A stretch of 11,677 nucleotides of DNA from Candidatus Nitrosomarinus sp. (GCA_003702465.1 REGF01000020.1:4849-16525), one strand, 5' to 3'; positions 1 through 7,131 are shown, counted from the first letter of the stretch. The notes: generated from the letters alone by a model not told the origin. Numbers and translations: made by a program.

Positions 1-122
1 CTTGTTTTAGTTTGTAGATTATCTGAAATCTCAATTGTAATATTTTCTTCTTCAGACCATCTTCTAATTAGAAAAGTTGCTATTTCTACTAAAGAATCAT
101 TTTGTAATTGAATTGATTGCAT
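1..122 (-). CDS. Partial hypothetical protein, N-terminal 40 codons, downstream partner of MoxR ATPase
   Basis: An open frame starts with ATG at 122-120, immediately after the stop codon of the AAA+ ATPase gene (stop at 125-123), and runs off the window edge. The visible protein begins MQSIQLQNDSLVEIATFLIR and continues with an acidic stretch (SEEENITIEI). The zero-nucleotide gap means it is almost certainly co-transcribed and translationally coupled with the ATPase. MoxR-family ATPases are commonly followed by a gene for a von Willebrand factor A domain protein that works with them as a metal-insertion or remodelling chaperone pair. That identity is inferred from context only. No VWA or MIDAS motif is visible in the 40 residues available. 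Confidence 0.6.
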   Translation of the reverse strand, partial: MQSIQLQNDSLVEIATFLIRRWSEEENITIEISDNLQTKT

Positions 123-917
123 TTAGCTTCCAAACATTGAAGTGATGATGTCACTAACTTTTTGATATTCAATATTTCCCCATTGTGTGTATACATTTCC
201 AAAAACAATGTTTGCAGCTTCTTTTGGTGACATTTGATTATCTAATAATTTTGCAAATGCAATAGTTTCTCTTAAACTAGGTGAATAAAATAATTCTTCC
301 ACTGCTGCAGCTTGTCTCAATGTATTTGCCAATTTTATGGCTTGAACTATTTCCGAATCATGATTACCTGAAATATGTTTTTTAACAATATCTAATTCAA
401 CTTCTTCAGGTGGATATTCTAATCTAATTCGAACTGGGAATCTACTTAGAATTTGTGGTGGAAGTTCTTTTGTTCCACTATGTGTCAATGGATTGATAGT
501 TGCAATTACAAACCAATTCTCTTTTGCTTTAACTACTTCTCCTGTTGATTCTTTTAATACAATTTGTCTTCTATCATCTAAGGCCTCATCTAATCTAAGT
601 AAAACATCTGCTTCTGCAGCATTTACTTCATCCAAGTAAAGTACATCCCCATTTCTCATTGATTTAATCAATAAACCTTCATCGAAACTGACAGTTCCAT
701 CTGTCAGTGTTTTTGTTCCAATTAGGTGACTTTCTCTCGTTCTTAAACTAAAATTAATTGATTCAGAATTAATATTGTTATCTTTTGTAAAATTTCTAAC
801 TAGTGAAGTTTTTCCAGTCCCTTTTGGTCCAATTATGAGAACAAAAAGTCCTGATTCGTATGCTTTTTTGATTATGTCACTAGAATTATTCCAATCTAGA
901 TATTGAATTTCTTCCAA
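123..917 (-). CDS. MoxR-family AAA+ ATPase
   Basis: This 264-residue protein has the complete core of a MoxR/CbbQ/GvpN-type AAA+ ATPase. It shows a Walker A loop GPKGTGKTS at residues 30-38, Walker B VLYLDEVN at 92-99, sensor 1 FVIATINP at 136-143, and an arginine-finger type SRF at 158-160. MoxR ATPases act as cytoplasmic chaperones that remodel or activate partner proteins, often by metal insertion. The actual client cannot be told from the sequence. The start is TTG. The next in-frame Met is residue 87, after Walker A, so a non-ATG start is required. A TATA-like box at 941-950 is about 28 nt upstream, which would make the mRNA nearly leaderless. An AAGGA at 931-927 would then lie outside the transcript. 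The gene is followed without a gap by the partial gene at 1-122. Confidence 0.9.
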   Translation of the reverse strand: MEEIQYLDWNNSSDIIKKAYESGLFVLIIGPKGTGKTSLVRNFTKDNNINSESINFSLRTRESHLIGTKTLTDGTVSFDEGLLIKSMRNGDVLYLDEVNAAEADVLLRLDEALDDRRQIVLKESTGEVVKAKENWFVIATINPLTHSGTKELPPQILSRFPVRIRLEYPPEEVELDIVKKHISGNHDSEIVQAIKLANTLRQAAAVEELFYSPSLRETIAFAKLLDNQMSPKEAANIVFGNVYTQWGNIEYQKVSDIITSMFGS

Positions 918-940
918 GGTATTTTTTCCTTAATTCTAAC

Positions 941-950
941 AATATTTAAT
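941..950 (-). promoter_or_regulatory. TATA box of the MoxR ATPase gene
   Basis: On the minus strand the sequence reads ATTAAATATT, centred about 28 nt before the TTG start at 917. This is the usual archaeal TATA-to-start spacing for a leaderless mRNA. It lies in the 40-nt gap after the reductase gene, so the ATPase probably has its own promoter. Confidence 0.45.
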
Positions 951-957
951 GTTGGAT

Positions 958-2421
958 CTATTTTCCAAATGCTTCAATTTTGGCAAATGATGCATCTAAT
1001 CTTTGATGTAATTCTTTATGCCATTGCTCAAATCCTGATGGATCTGTTGGATAATTATTGTAATGTTCAACTAACCACTGATTTTCTGAAGATGTATACT
1101 TGAGTCCTTTTGCAACTGTTTGATTTAATGCTCCTCTAATTATCATTCCAACTTTACCTAATCCTGAAAAGTCTGGATGTTCACCTTTACTAATTGCTTC
1201 AACATCTAAATTTCCTAAGAAGTGTTTCATACCATAACTGATTTGTTCATTATTCATTTGTTGAACTAATCTTCTAAAAAGTTCAAGTCCTGCTGTCTTG
1301 TATCCGTACTCTTTGATGAAATCTAAGTTATATTGCCATAGTGATGCTTCAGATGTATCATTTGCTTCTAGTGCTTTAGCTACATTGTTTCCAAGAATTG
1401 TTCCTGCAATTAATGCTGGTCCAATTCCTCCTGCATCAATTGGTTTTGGCATCCATGCTGCATCTCCAACCATCATGTATCCTCCTGAAACCATGCATTC
1501 ATTTTGTCTTCTTACTGAAACTTGGAAAATTCCTGAATTATTGCCTCCTAAAGTATCTGTAGGATCTTCAGAAAGTTTTGCATTTTGAATAACTGTATTT
1601 CTTTGAAGATATTCTTTCATCAATGATTCAACATTGTCTTTTTTACCTAATCTTTTGTTTCTTTTTTCTAAAAATGCTTTTTCAACACCTAAACCAATGT
1701 TAACTTTAGTTTCAGATTTTGGAAATACCCATCCATATCCTCCTGGAGCAATATCTTGATCTAAATGAATTATACAATAGTCTGGATCAAATTCTGTAAG
1801 ATCTTTTTGTCCTGGTTCGAAATCCATTATGTATCTTCCAGTTATTTCTAAATCTTCGATGTTGATTTTCTTTTCAACTTTAGTTGAATTTTGAAGTCCA
1901 TTTCTTAGAATAGATGTTACACCTGTTGCATCAACAACTAATTTTGATGTTTTTTTGTAAGGTTGTTTTGTTTTATTATCTACTCCTTGAATTCCAATAA
2001 CTTGTTGACCATCATAAATTAAACCTGTTAAACCAATTTCATAATCAAACTCAATTCCCAGTTTTTTACATCTTTCATTTTGGATTCTTGGTAATTCTGT
2101 ACGATTTAACATGAATCCGTCACCATCAAATGGAATTGCTGTTTCTTTATCTGGTGAAAATGCCATTACACCTTTTACATCATGTTCAATTTCTGGGTCT
2201 GTCCATTGAACTTTGATTCTTTCTGACATGAAATCTACTGCTTCTTTTGAACATGCATCTCCACATACCCATCCTGCTAGTCCTTTTCTACCTGGTAGAG
2301 TTTCTGGATTTCTGTCAACAACAAGAATTTTTAGATTTTGGTTAGAATAATGTGCTATAGATTGTGCTGTAATTGTGCCTGCTAAACCGCCTCCTGCTAT
2401 GATTACATCATAATCTACCAT
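958..2421 (-). CDS. Geranylgeranyl reductase family FAD-dependent oxidoreductase
   Basis: This 487-residue flavoprotein belongs to the geranylgeranyl reductase / digeranylgeranylglycerophospholipid reductase family. The N-terminus carries the Rossmann dinucleotide fold with GGGLAG at residues 10-15 and the ribose-binding acidic end of strand 2 (VVDR, 34-37). A family-typical KGLAGWVCGDAC segment is at 46-57 and LVVDATG at 161-167. The substrate-region motif PGGYGWVFPK is at 226-235. The second FAD motif VGDAAWMPKPIDAGGIGPALIAG spans about 318-340. In archaea such enzymes hydrogenate the isoprenoid double bonds of ether lipids at the membrane. Archaea often encode several paralogues, so the exact substrate (phospholipid, quinone side chain or other) is not decided. 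The ATG start follows a TATA box by about 27 nt. It is divergent from nothing and lies upstream of the ATPase on the same strand. Confidence 0.88.
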   Translation of the reverse strand: MVDYDVIIAGGGLAGTITAQSIAHYSNQNLKILVVDRNPETLPGRKGLAGWVCGDACSKEAVDFMSERIKVQWTDPEIEHDVKGVMAFSPDKETAIPFDGDGFMLNRTELPRIQNERCKKLGIEFDYEIGLTGLIYDGQQVIGIQGVDNKTKQPYKKTSKLVVDATGVTSILRNGLQNSTKVEKKINIEDLEITGRYIMDFEPGQKDLTEFDPDYCIIHLDQDIAPGGYGWVFPKSETKVNIGLGVEKAFLEKRNKRLGKKDNVESLMKEYLQRNTVIQNAKLSEDPTDTLGGNNSGIFQVSVRRQNECMVSGGYMMVGDAAWMPKPIDAGGIGPALIAGTILGNNVAKALEANDTSEASLWQYNLDFIKEYGYKTAGLELFRRLVQQMNNEQISYGMKHFLGNLDVEAISKGEHPDFSGLGKVGMIIRGALNQTVAKGLKYTSSENQWLVEHYNNYPTDPSGFEQWHKELHQRLDASFAKIEAFGK

Positions 2422-2444
2422 GATATCATAACTTGTTCATCCGT

Positions 2445-2452
2445 ATTTATAA
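2445..2452 (-). promoter_or_regulatory. TATA box of the geranylgeranyl reductase gene
   Basis: TTATAAAT on the minus strand is centred about 27 nt before the ATG at 2421, which is the spacing expected for leaderless transcription. Confidence 0.65.
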
Positions 2453-2493
2453 TAAACCATGTTACAAAAATAAAATTTCTTTCAACATAATTT

Positions 2494-2583
2494 AATTAAT
2501 TTTGGGGTCGGTTCGTCGCGGCGTCTTCAAAGCGTCAGCTCAGACTGGAGCGGCTGTTATTTCCTCATTCCCAAATTGATTAA
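2494..2583. repeat. Imperfect inverted repeat enclosing a GC-rich island
   Basis: The left arm TTAATTAATTTTGGGG (about 2492-2507) pairs with the right arm CCCAAATTGATTAA (2570-2583). The stem is about 13-14 bp, with one bulged T and one T.G wobble. Enclosed is a segment of roughly 60 nt that is much richer in G and C than the surrounding non-coding DNA. Inside it, GCTC at 2538-2541 pairs with GAGC at 2548-2551 around a 6-nt loop. The whole element lies in the gap between the reductase promoter and the COG1325 gene. In an AT-rich genome such a GC-rich non-coding patch usually means a structured RNA. Confidence 0.6.
2504..2572 (-). ncRNA. Candidate structured small RNA with partial box C/D features
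   Basis: Read on the minus strand, a 69-nt RNA would start GGGAATGAGGA and end CCGACCCC, closed by GGG/CCC. A TATA-like TTAAATAG (2602-2595) lies about 27 nt before the GGG at 2572, matching an archaeal transcription start. Box-like elements in order are: C-like ATGAGGA (2568-2562, one base off RTGATGA), D' CTGA (2538-2535, with another CTGA at 2543-2540), C'-like TTGAAGA (2530-2524), and D-like CCGA (2511-2508). The C'-to-D spacing is exactly 12 nt, as in archaeal 2'-O-methylation guides. The C-to-D' spacing is 18 nt or more, which is not canonical, and the D box is degenerate. The strand and class are therefore tentative. A different structured RNA, or a plus-strand transcript, remains possible. 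Confidence 0.35.
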
Positions 2584-2594
2584 TCGATCTATTC

Positions 2595-2602
2595 CTATTT
2601 AA
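2595..2602 (-). promoter_or_regulatory. TATA-like box upstream of the candidate small RNA
   Basis: TTAAATAG on the minus strand overlaps the stop codon end of the COG1325 gene and is about 27 nt before the GGG run at 2572-2570. The assignment depends on the candidate RNA being real. Confidence 0.35.
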
Positions 2603-3030
2603 TCTAGATGACTATGAAATAACTCTGAAAAAACCTCATGAGTATTTTTTTTGTTATATACTGGAGTATGAATTTTAATCTTGATTGTATCTTTTTGACT
2701 GAATTCTAGTATACCTTGAACAAATTCTTGTTTATCTAATCTCAAATGAAATTTTGAATCTTCTGTTCTTTCTTCTATTTCTTCAATTAATTGATTAATT
2801 TGGGGTTCAGAAAGTAAATCCAAAAATTTTTTCAAAAATGTTTTTGCCTGTTTTTTAACAAGTTTTGTATTTAACATGATGATTGGATTGTCAAAATAAC
2901 CTGTAGTTTCTGTTTTGTTAAAACTCTCTTCTTCAATATCAAATATCTCCATAAAAGGTTCTGTAATTTTTGAAATATCTTCAGTTGCATGAACAATCAT
3001 GTCAATTGTAATCTCTAACTTATTGTTCAT
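2599..3030 (-). CDS. COG1325/DUF54 family RNA-binding protein, predicted exosome-associated
   Basis: This 143-residue cytoplasmic protein resembles the archaeal COG1325 (DUF54) family of small RNA-binding proteins, predicted from gene neighbourhood to work with the exosome or ribosome. Recognisable elements are the first strand and VHATED turn (residues 13-18), the G-x3-NPIIMLNTKL segment (44-57, equivalent to the family G-x-HGNPI region), and FHLRLDKQ (94-101), the most typical motif of the family. It lacks any signal peptide or membrane segment. The last 20 residues (after HTPVY) look like a lineage-specific tail. It starts with ATG 25 nt after the eS1 stop and is probably co-transcribed with eS1, consistent with the superoperon context. 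The exosome link is inference from conserved neighbourhood, not from catalytic residues. Confidence 0.75.
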   Translation of the reverse strand: MNNKLEITIDMIVHATEDISKITEPFMEIFDIEEESFNKTETTGYFDNPIIMLNTKLVKKQAKTFLKKFLDLLSEPQINQLIEEIEERTEDSKFHLRLDKQEFVQGILEFSQKDTIKIKIHTPVYNKKNTHEVFSELFHSHLD

Positions 3031-3055
3031 AATTATAAACAGATGTTTTAACTAC

Positions 3056-3667
3056 TTATGCTTCAAGTAATTTAGTTTCTTTATCTGCAGTTCTGATTAA
3101 TTTAACTTTTTCAAGACCTACATGTCTAACTTTGATTACTCGTTTGAATGCTGCCATTATGTCTGAATTGATCTTACTATAACAAGTGGCTTGAACAAAT
3201 TGCTCTATTGTCATTTCAGGCACTGTTTTGTTAATTACATCTCTTGCAATAATTCTTAGTGCATGTTTTCTTGATGTATTTAGTGGTCTGTATGTTAAAG
3301 CAATTATCTTAATTCTGAAAACATATCCATCTTTTGTTTTTATATCAATAATGAAATTTATTTTTGAAGAACCTCTTCTAACTAGACTTCTCAAAAATTC
3401 TTTTGAATACTCAAATCTCTTAAAAATTGTAGAAGCATTATCTCCATCTACTTTATCAATTTGGAAATAGATTTTGTATTGATGTTGAGATGGATCTCCT
3501 TTGAGAATATCAAATAATGTTACTTCTACTACTCTACCAGAAGCGTTTTCGTCATCTGTAATTGGAACGTAAGCTAATGGGACATTGTTAAATGAATCTG
3601 GAGCATTAACATTTACCCAACGTTTTTCTCTCCACTTGTCCTTAATACGACCTTTTCTACGTGCCAA
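3056..3667 (-). CDS. Small ribosomal subunit protein eS1 (S3Ae)
   Basis: This 203-residue protein is the archaeal/eukaryotic-type ribosomal protein eS1 of the 30S subunit. The basic N-terminus MARRKGRIKDKWREKRWVNV is characteristic, as are GRVVEVTLFDILKGDPSQ, the RSLVRRGSSKI segment and the TYRPLNTSRKHALR region. The length is close to the family norm. The start is TTG, not ATG. An in-frame TAA lies two codons upstream, so translation cannot begin earlier, and the next residues (A-R-R-K-G-R) match the family start exactly. A TATA box (3698-3691) sits 27 nt before this TTG, so the mRNA appears leaderless with a TTG start. It lies 40 nt downstream of serS and is followed by the COG1325 gene. 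Confidence 0.97.
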   Translation of the reverse strand: MARRKGRIKDKWREKRWVNVNAPDSFNNVPLAYVPITDDENASGRVVEVTLFDILKGDPSQHQYKIYFQIDKVDGDNASTIFKRFEYSKEFLRSLVRRGSSKINFIIDIKTKDGYVFRIKIIALTYRPLNTSRKHALRIIARDVINKTVPEMTIEQFVQATCYSKINSDIMAAFKRVIKVRHVGLEKVKLIRTADKETKLLEA

Positions 3668-3690
3668 TTCTTAACGAGCCTTGAATCCAA

Positions 3691-3698
3691 AATATAAG
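3691..3698 (-). promoter_or_regulatory. TATA box of the eS1 gene
   Basis: CTTATATT on the minus strand lies in the 40-nt gap after serS, centred 27 nt before the eS1 TTG start. It gives eS1 (and probably COG1325) a promoter separate from the uS15-serS operon. Confidence 0.65.
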
Positions 3699-3707
3699 GG
3701 TATGTCA

Positions 3708-4973
3708 CTAGATCTCTTTCTGATTGCCCATATATCCCTGTAATACTTCAGGAATTCGTATATGTCCATCTTTTGTTTGAAAATTTTCCATTATTGCTAC
3801 TAGAACTCTTGTGGTAGCAATTAGTGTACTATTGAGAGTATGAACATACTGTGTATCATCATTTGTTTTATCTCTAAACCTAATCTTCAATCTTCTTGCT
3901 TGATATTCAAGACAATTTGAACATGAAACAATTTCTCTGTATGCATTTTGTCCAGCCATCCATGCTTCAATATCATATGTTTTTGCTGAAATATTTCCTG
4001 TATCACCTGTGGATAATAGCATCACTCTGTATGGGATTTTTAATTTTTGATAAAATTCTTCTGCAATAGATAATAATTTTTCATGCTCTTTCCAAGAATC
4101 CTCAGGTTTTGAGAAAATGAACTGTTCAATTTTATCAAATTGATGGACTCTAAAAATTCCTTTTTGGTCTCTTCCGTGTGCACCTGCTTCTTTTCTAAAA
4201 CAAGGACTAATACCTGCATATTTTTTTGGAATATCTTTTCCTTCAATAATCTCTTTTGAATGCATTGCTGCCATTGCATGTTCAGAAGTTCCAATCATGT
4301 ACAAATCTTCATTATCAATTTTGTAAATTACTTCTTCAAAATCATCAGCAATAACTGCTCCTTCCATTGATTCTCTATTAATCATATATGGTGGCTGAAC
4401 AACTGAATATCCTTTTTCTCGAAGAAAATCTAATCCAAAATTAATTAGTGCTTGATTTAACCTAACTAAATCATTTTTTAAATAATAAAATCTTGCACCA
4501 GCAACTTTAGCAGCTCTTTCTAAATCTACTAAATCTAAATCTTCAGAAATATCTATGTGATCTTTAATTTTAAAATCAAATTCTGGAATGTCCCCCCATT
4601 TTTTAACTTCTTTATTTGATTCATCATCTTTTCCAATTGGCACTGATTCATGAATAAGATTTGGAATAGATGATGCTAATTTTAGATATTTTTTTTCAAC
4701 ATTATTTTGTTCTAATTCTAATTTTGTAAGTTCTTCTGAAACCTTTTTCATTTCTTCTAAGATTCCAGAAATATCTTCTCCAGCTTTCTTTTTTTCTGAT
4801 ATAGTTAATGCTACTTGGTTTTTCTTTTTTCTTAGTTCATCAGTTTTGATTATGAATTCTCGTCTTTTTTGATCAGATTCAATTAATCCTTCAAGATCAA
4901 ACTCAACTGCTCTTGCTTTTAGCATATCTTGGATAACTTGTGGTTTTTCTTTGATTAATTTGGGATCTAACAT
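3708..4973 (-). CDS. serS: Seryl-tRNA synthetase (type I)
   Basis: This 421-residue cytoplasmic enzyme charges tRNA-Ser with serine using ATP. The N-terminal part (about 30-105) is a lysine/glutamate-rich antiparallel coiled coil that grips the long variable arm of tRNA-Ser. The class II catalytic core follows: serine-binding TSEH at 229-232, motif 2 FRKEAGAHGRDQKGIFRVHQF (259-279), and motif 3 NSTLIATTRVLVAIMENFQ at 381-399. It is the common bacterial/eukaryotic-like SerRS rather than the rare zinc-dependent methanogen type. Its start codon overlaps the stop codon of the Pcc1-like gene (TAATG), so the two are translationally coupled in an operon beginning at uS15. Confidence 0.98.
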   Translation of the reverse strand: MLDPKLIKEKPQVIQDMLKARAVEFDLEGLIESDQKRREFIIKTDELRKKKNQVALTISEKKKAGEDISGILEEMKKVSEELTKLELEQNNVEKKYLKLASSIPNLIHESVPIGKDDESNKEVKKWGDIPEFDFKIKDHIDISEDLDLVDLERAAKVAGARFYYLKNDLVRLNQALINFGLDFLREKGYSVVQPPYMINRESMEGAVIADDFEEVIYKIDNEDLYMIGTSEHAMAAMHSKEIIEGKDIPKKYAGISPCFRKEAGAHGRDQKGIFRVHQFDKIEQFIFSKPEDSWKEHEKLLSIAEEFYQKLKIPYRVMLLSTGDTGNISAKTYDIEAWMAGQNAYREIVSCSNCLEYQARRLKIRFRDKTNDDTQYVHTLNSTLIATTRVLVAIMENFQTKDGHIRIPEVLQGYMGNQKEI

Positions 4974-5215
4974 TATTCTATCACCTTTAATGCAACCTGG
5001 ATATGTTCTAATACTTCATCTACGGTGCCTACTAATTGTTTCATGTTTTCTTTACTCTCAAAATTAAAAATTAGTTTACTATCAATATTTTCAACATAAA
5101 GACTCAATCCTTTTGGAAAATTTACATTATCTGGCTCTAATGCCTTTTTGACTGCTTCAGCCTTTTTTTCTGATATGTTATTCAGAATTACTTGTAGTTG
5201 ACATGTTAACGACAT
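4973..5215 (-). CDS. KEOPS complex Pcc1-like subunit
   Basis: This 80-residue protein matches the small Pcc1/CTAG family subunit of KEOPS, the complex that makes t6A at position 37 of ANN-decoding tRNAs. Pcc1 is the dimerisation subunit that contacts Kae1. The family signature is seen as KKALEPDN (23-30), the P-KGLSLYVEN strand that follows, a LIFNF strand, and a helix VGTVDEVLEHIQVAL near the C-terminus. The ATG at 5215 is inside the end of the RecJ-like gene (38-nt overlap). It is kept because residues 2-10 form the expected first strand. The stop overlaps the serS start by one base. Placement next to a tRNA synthetase and ribosomal proteins fits a translation-related role. Confidence 0.82.
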   Translation of the reverse strand: MSLTCQLQVILNNISEKKAEAVKKALEPDNVNFPKGLSLYVENIDSKLIFNFESKENMKQLVGTVDEVLEHIQVALKVIE

Positions 5216-6599
5216 TTACTTCTAAATATCTCAAAAATTCGTCCAATTTGTCTTTAGTTATTTTTGCACCTGCTGCACCATCATGTCCTCCTCCTATTCC
5301 ATCAAATTTCTCAGCGCCATTTTTCATCAAGTCACTAAGATTTATGCTTGATTTACAACCAAATGCTTTCCTTGATGAAAATTTTATGGTGTTTTCTTCT
5401 GTCCTAGTTCTAAGGATTACTATTTTATCTGCATTTTTTGGTGATGCTGCAATTAATGATGAAATACTTCCTGTCATTGTTTCTGGAACAATATCTTCTC
5501 CATTGACCATCACACAATTTTCATTTTCTGAAATTCGCCATCGTTCATTTGATAACACGTTCATGTATTCTTTAATCATTTTTCTATAATCTGTTAGAAT
5601 TTCTTCCCCTTCTGCTAGAATCTTATTTCTATCTCCCATACAAATTGCCATTCCAACACCTGAACGGTTAATTCTACCACATGAATTTAGCATAGTTGAA
5701 TATTCTCTACCATCTCTTAGAAAACCTCTTTTGTCTTCTTTTGGAAATGTGTATGTGTAACCCATTAATTCAGACATTAATTCTGAAGTATTTTTTTCGG
5801 ATGAGAAATTTGCTATAGTTTCTATCAATAATTTTTTTTCATCATCGTCTAATTCTGAAGGAACCCTCCATCTGCCCTCTTCTTTTAACTCAATTCCTGA
5901 AGATTTTAGAAGCGATAGACATGATTCTTTATTCCATGTTAATCCTTCGATAAATGGTTGTGATGTAAATGCTAGCGCTTCAGCTATGGGCCTAGTTTCT
6001 CTTCCAACTAATAATAAATCCAAATCTATTTCAACTAAGCCTAATTCTTTTGCAGTATTGGCAATATCAAAATTTTTCCCAGTAAAAGATTTGTTTTCAC
6101 CCTTGTCTTGTCTGTCTCCTAAAGCTGAAACTACTGCAATTTCAGATAAATCTGAATTCTTTTCATTTAATGCTGTTGCAGCATAATATGCCATCCCTCC
6201 AGCACAAATTTCTAGGCCTCCATTAATTCCATATTTCCATGAATTAATGATGTTTTGATTTTCCTTTTCTTCATCTGAAATTTGGTGATGATCTAAAATT
6301 ATCCAATCATCTCCTAAAGTTTGATCTAAATCTTTTCCAAAACCACCTCCTAAATCTGTAATAATATGAAAATCTCTTGAATCTGTTTTTAGTGATTGAA
6401 TTACATTTTTACTAAATTCTTTTGATGTCCTAATCGTACATTTTGCTCCTTCTCTGATTAACGCTTTTGTGATAATACTCCCAGATGTTAATCCATCACA
6501 ATCATTGTGTGTTGTTATTGAAATTGATTTATTGGATTTTATACAATCTGAAATTTTATCTTTGAATAGTGATAATGATTCTTGAAACTCTTTTGTCAT
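5178..6599 (-). CDS. RecJ-like DHH/DHHA1 family phosphoesterase
   Basis: This 473-residue protein is a single-strand exonuclease-type member of the DHH superfamily, the archaeal RecJ-like family found in the exosome superoperon. Metal-binding motifs appear in order: HNDCDG (31-36), TDLGGG (81-86), LDHHQ with the DHH triad (102-106), and SALGDRQD (158-165). The C-terminal DHHA1 substrate-binding domain ends with GGGHDGAAGA (436-445). All catalytic motifs are present, so the enzyme should be active with Mn2+ or Mg2+. The substrate (DNA, RNA or nanoRNA) is unresolved. Relatives include the GINS-associated nuclease GAN and archaeal 3'-5' RNA exonucleases. Its ATG overlaps the uS15 stop by one base, and its 3' end overlaps the Pcc1-like gene by 38 nt. 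Confidence 0.92.
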   Translation of the reverse strand: MTKEFQESLSLFKDKISDCIKSNKSISITTHNDCDGLTSGSIITKALIREGAKCTIRTSKEFSKNVIQSLKTDSRDFHIITDLGGGFGKDLDQTLGDDWIILDHHQISDEEKENQNIINSWKYGINGGLEICAGGMAYYAATALNEKNSDLSEIAVVSALGDRQDKGENKSFTGKNFDIANTAKELGLVEIDLDLLLVGRETRPIAEALAFTSQPFIEGLTWNKESCLSLLKSSGIELKEEGRWRVPSELDDDEKKLLIETIANFSSEKNTSELMSELMGYTYTFPKEDKRGFLRDGREYSTMLNSCGRINRSGVGMAICMGDRNKILAEGEEILTDYRKMIKEYMNVLSNERWRISENENCVMVNGEDIVPETMTGSISSLIAASPKNADKIVILRTRTEENTIKFSSRKAFGCKSSINLSDLMKNGAEKFDGIGGGHDGAAGAKITKDKLDEFLRYLEVNVVNMSTTSNSE

Positions 6600-7048
6600 T
6601 ACTCTAATTGAGCAACCACTGATTTATACTTCCATGTTTTTGGAATTCTTTCAATTTTTTTATAATATACTGACAATCTGTGAACTTTTGCCTCAATCAA
6701 CTCTAGGGATCTAACATTTCTATTATCTCCTCTGTTTTCTTTAAGGTGTTTTTGAAGTCCTACTGCTTTGTTAACTATATTTTCCAAGTCTTCAGGCATT
6801 TCTGGTTTCAAATCATTTTCTTCTAGAATTTGACCAATGCTCTTTTTTGTAATTGGCTTGATTAATGGAATTGAATGTTGATCTCTTAATTTAATTCCAA
6901 TTTGACTTGGAGTTAAACCATCTTTGGCATACTTGATGACTAGTGCTTCAATTTCAGCAGGTGTTAATGTGATCCATGAAGGTGCACGTAATGTTGCTGG
7001 TCTAATTGAATGTGATTTTCCATGTCTATGAGTATGCATTCGTCCCAT
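6599..7048 (-). CDS. Small ribosomal subunit protein uS15
   Basis: This is the archaeal uS15 protein of the 30S subunit, 149 residues from the ATG at 7048. The archaeal/eukaryotic N-terminal extension MGRMHTHRHGKSHSIRP is followed by the WITLTPAEIEALV helix, and then the S15 core with GLQKHLKENRGDNRNVRSLELIEAKVHRLSVYYKK. A longer reading frame begins at a TTG four codons upstream (7060). The ATG is preferred because family members start M-x-R-M-H and because a TATA box lies about 26 nt before it. It is the first gene of an operon with the RecJ-like, Pcc1-like and serS genes. Its stop overlaps the next start (TAATG). Confidence 0.96.
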   Translation of the reverse strand: MGRMHTHRHGKSHSIRPATLRAPSWITLTPAEIEALVIKYAKDGLTPSQIGIKLRDQHSIPLIKPITKKSIGQILEENDLKPEMPEDLENIVNKAVGLQKHLKENRGDNRNVRSLELIEAKVHRLSVYYKKIERIPKTWKYKSVVAQLE

Positions 7049-7070
7049 GACTTGGCTCAATTACAAGTAG

Positions 7071-7078
7071 AATTAAAC
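7071..7078 (-). promoter_or_regulatory. TATA box of the uS15 operon
   Basis: GTTTAATT on the minus strand is centred about 26 nt before the uS15 ATG at 7048, consistent with leaderless transcription. This supports choosing that ATG over the upstream TTG. Confidence 0.5.
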
Positions 7079-7131
7079 GTTACTTTTGCTGATCTCGCAA
7101 CTATCTCCTAAAAATAACACTTAGAATAAAA

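Noticed and set aside
1298..1588. Open frame of 96 codons on the plus strand inside the geranylgeranyl reductase gene.
   Set aside because: It is the antisense shadow of a well-supported gene, with no family resemblance and no promoter. The same applies to plus-strand frames at 903-1103, 3228-3470, 5203-5589, 5986-6186 and 9165-9374.
2537..2552. D-arm-like sequence AGCTCAGACTGGAGCG and nearby GGTTCG suggested a tRNA, possibly permuted.
   Set aside because: No acceptor stem, anticodon stem-loop or full T arm can be built on either strand or in permuted order. The outer arms pair with each other instead.
4040..4294. Minus-strand open frame of 84 codons inside serS in another frame.
   Set aside because: It lies wholly inside the conserved catalytic region of serS and has a composition typical of a frame-shifted shadow. 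Frames at 7325-7516 and 11441-11638 (minus) are rejected on the same grounds.
7049..7060. Four-codon N-terminal extension of uS15 from a TTG.
   Set aside because: The ATG at 7048 matches the family start and the TATA spacing. The extension adds residues not seen in the family.
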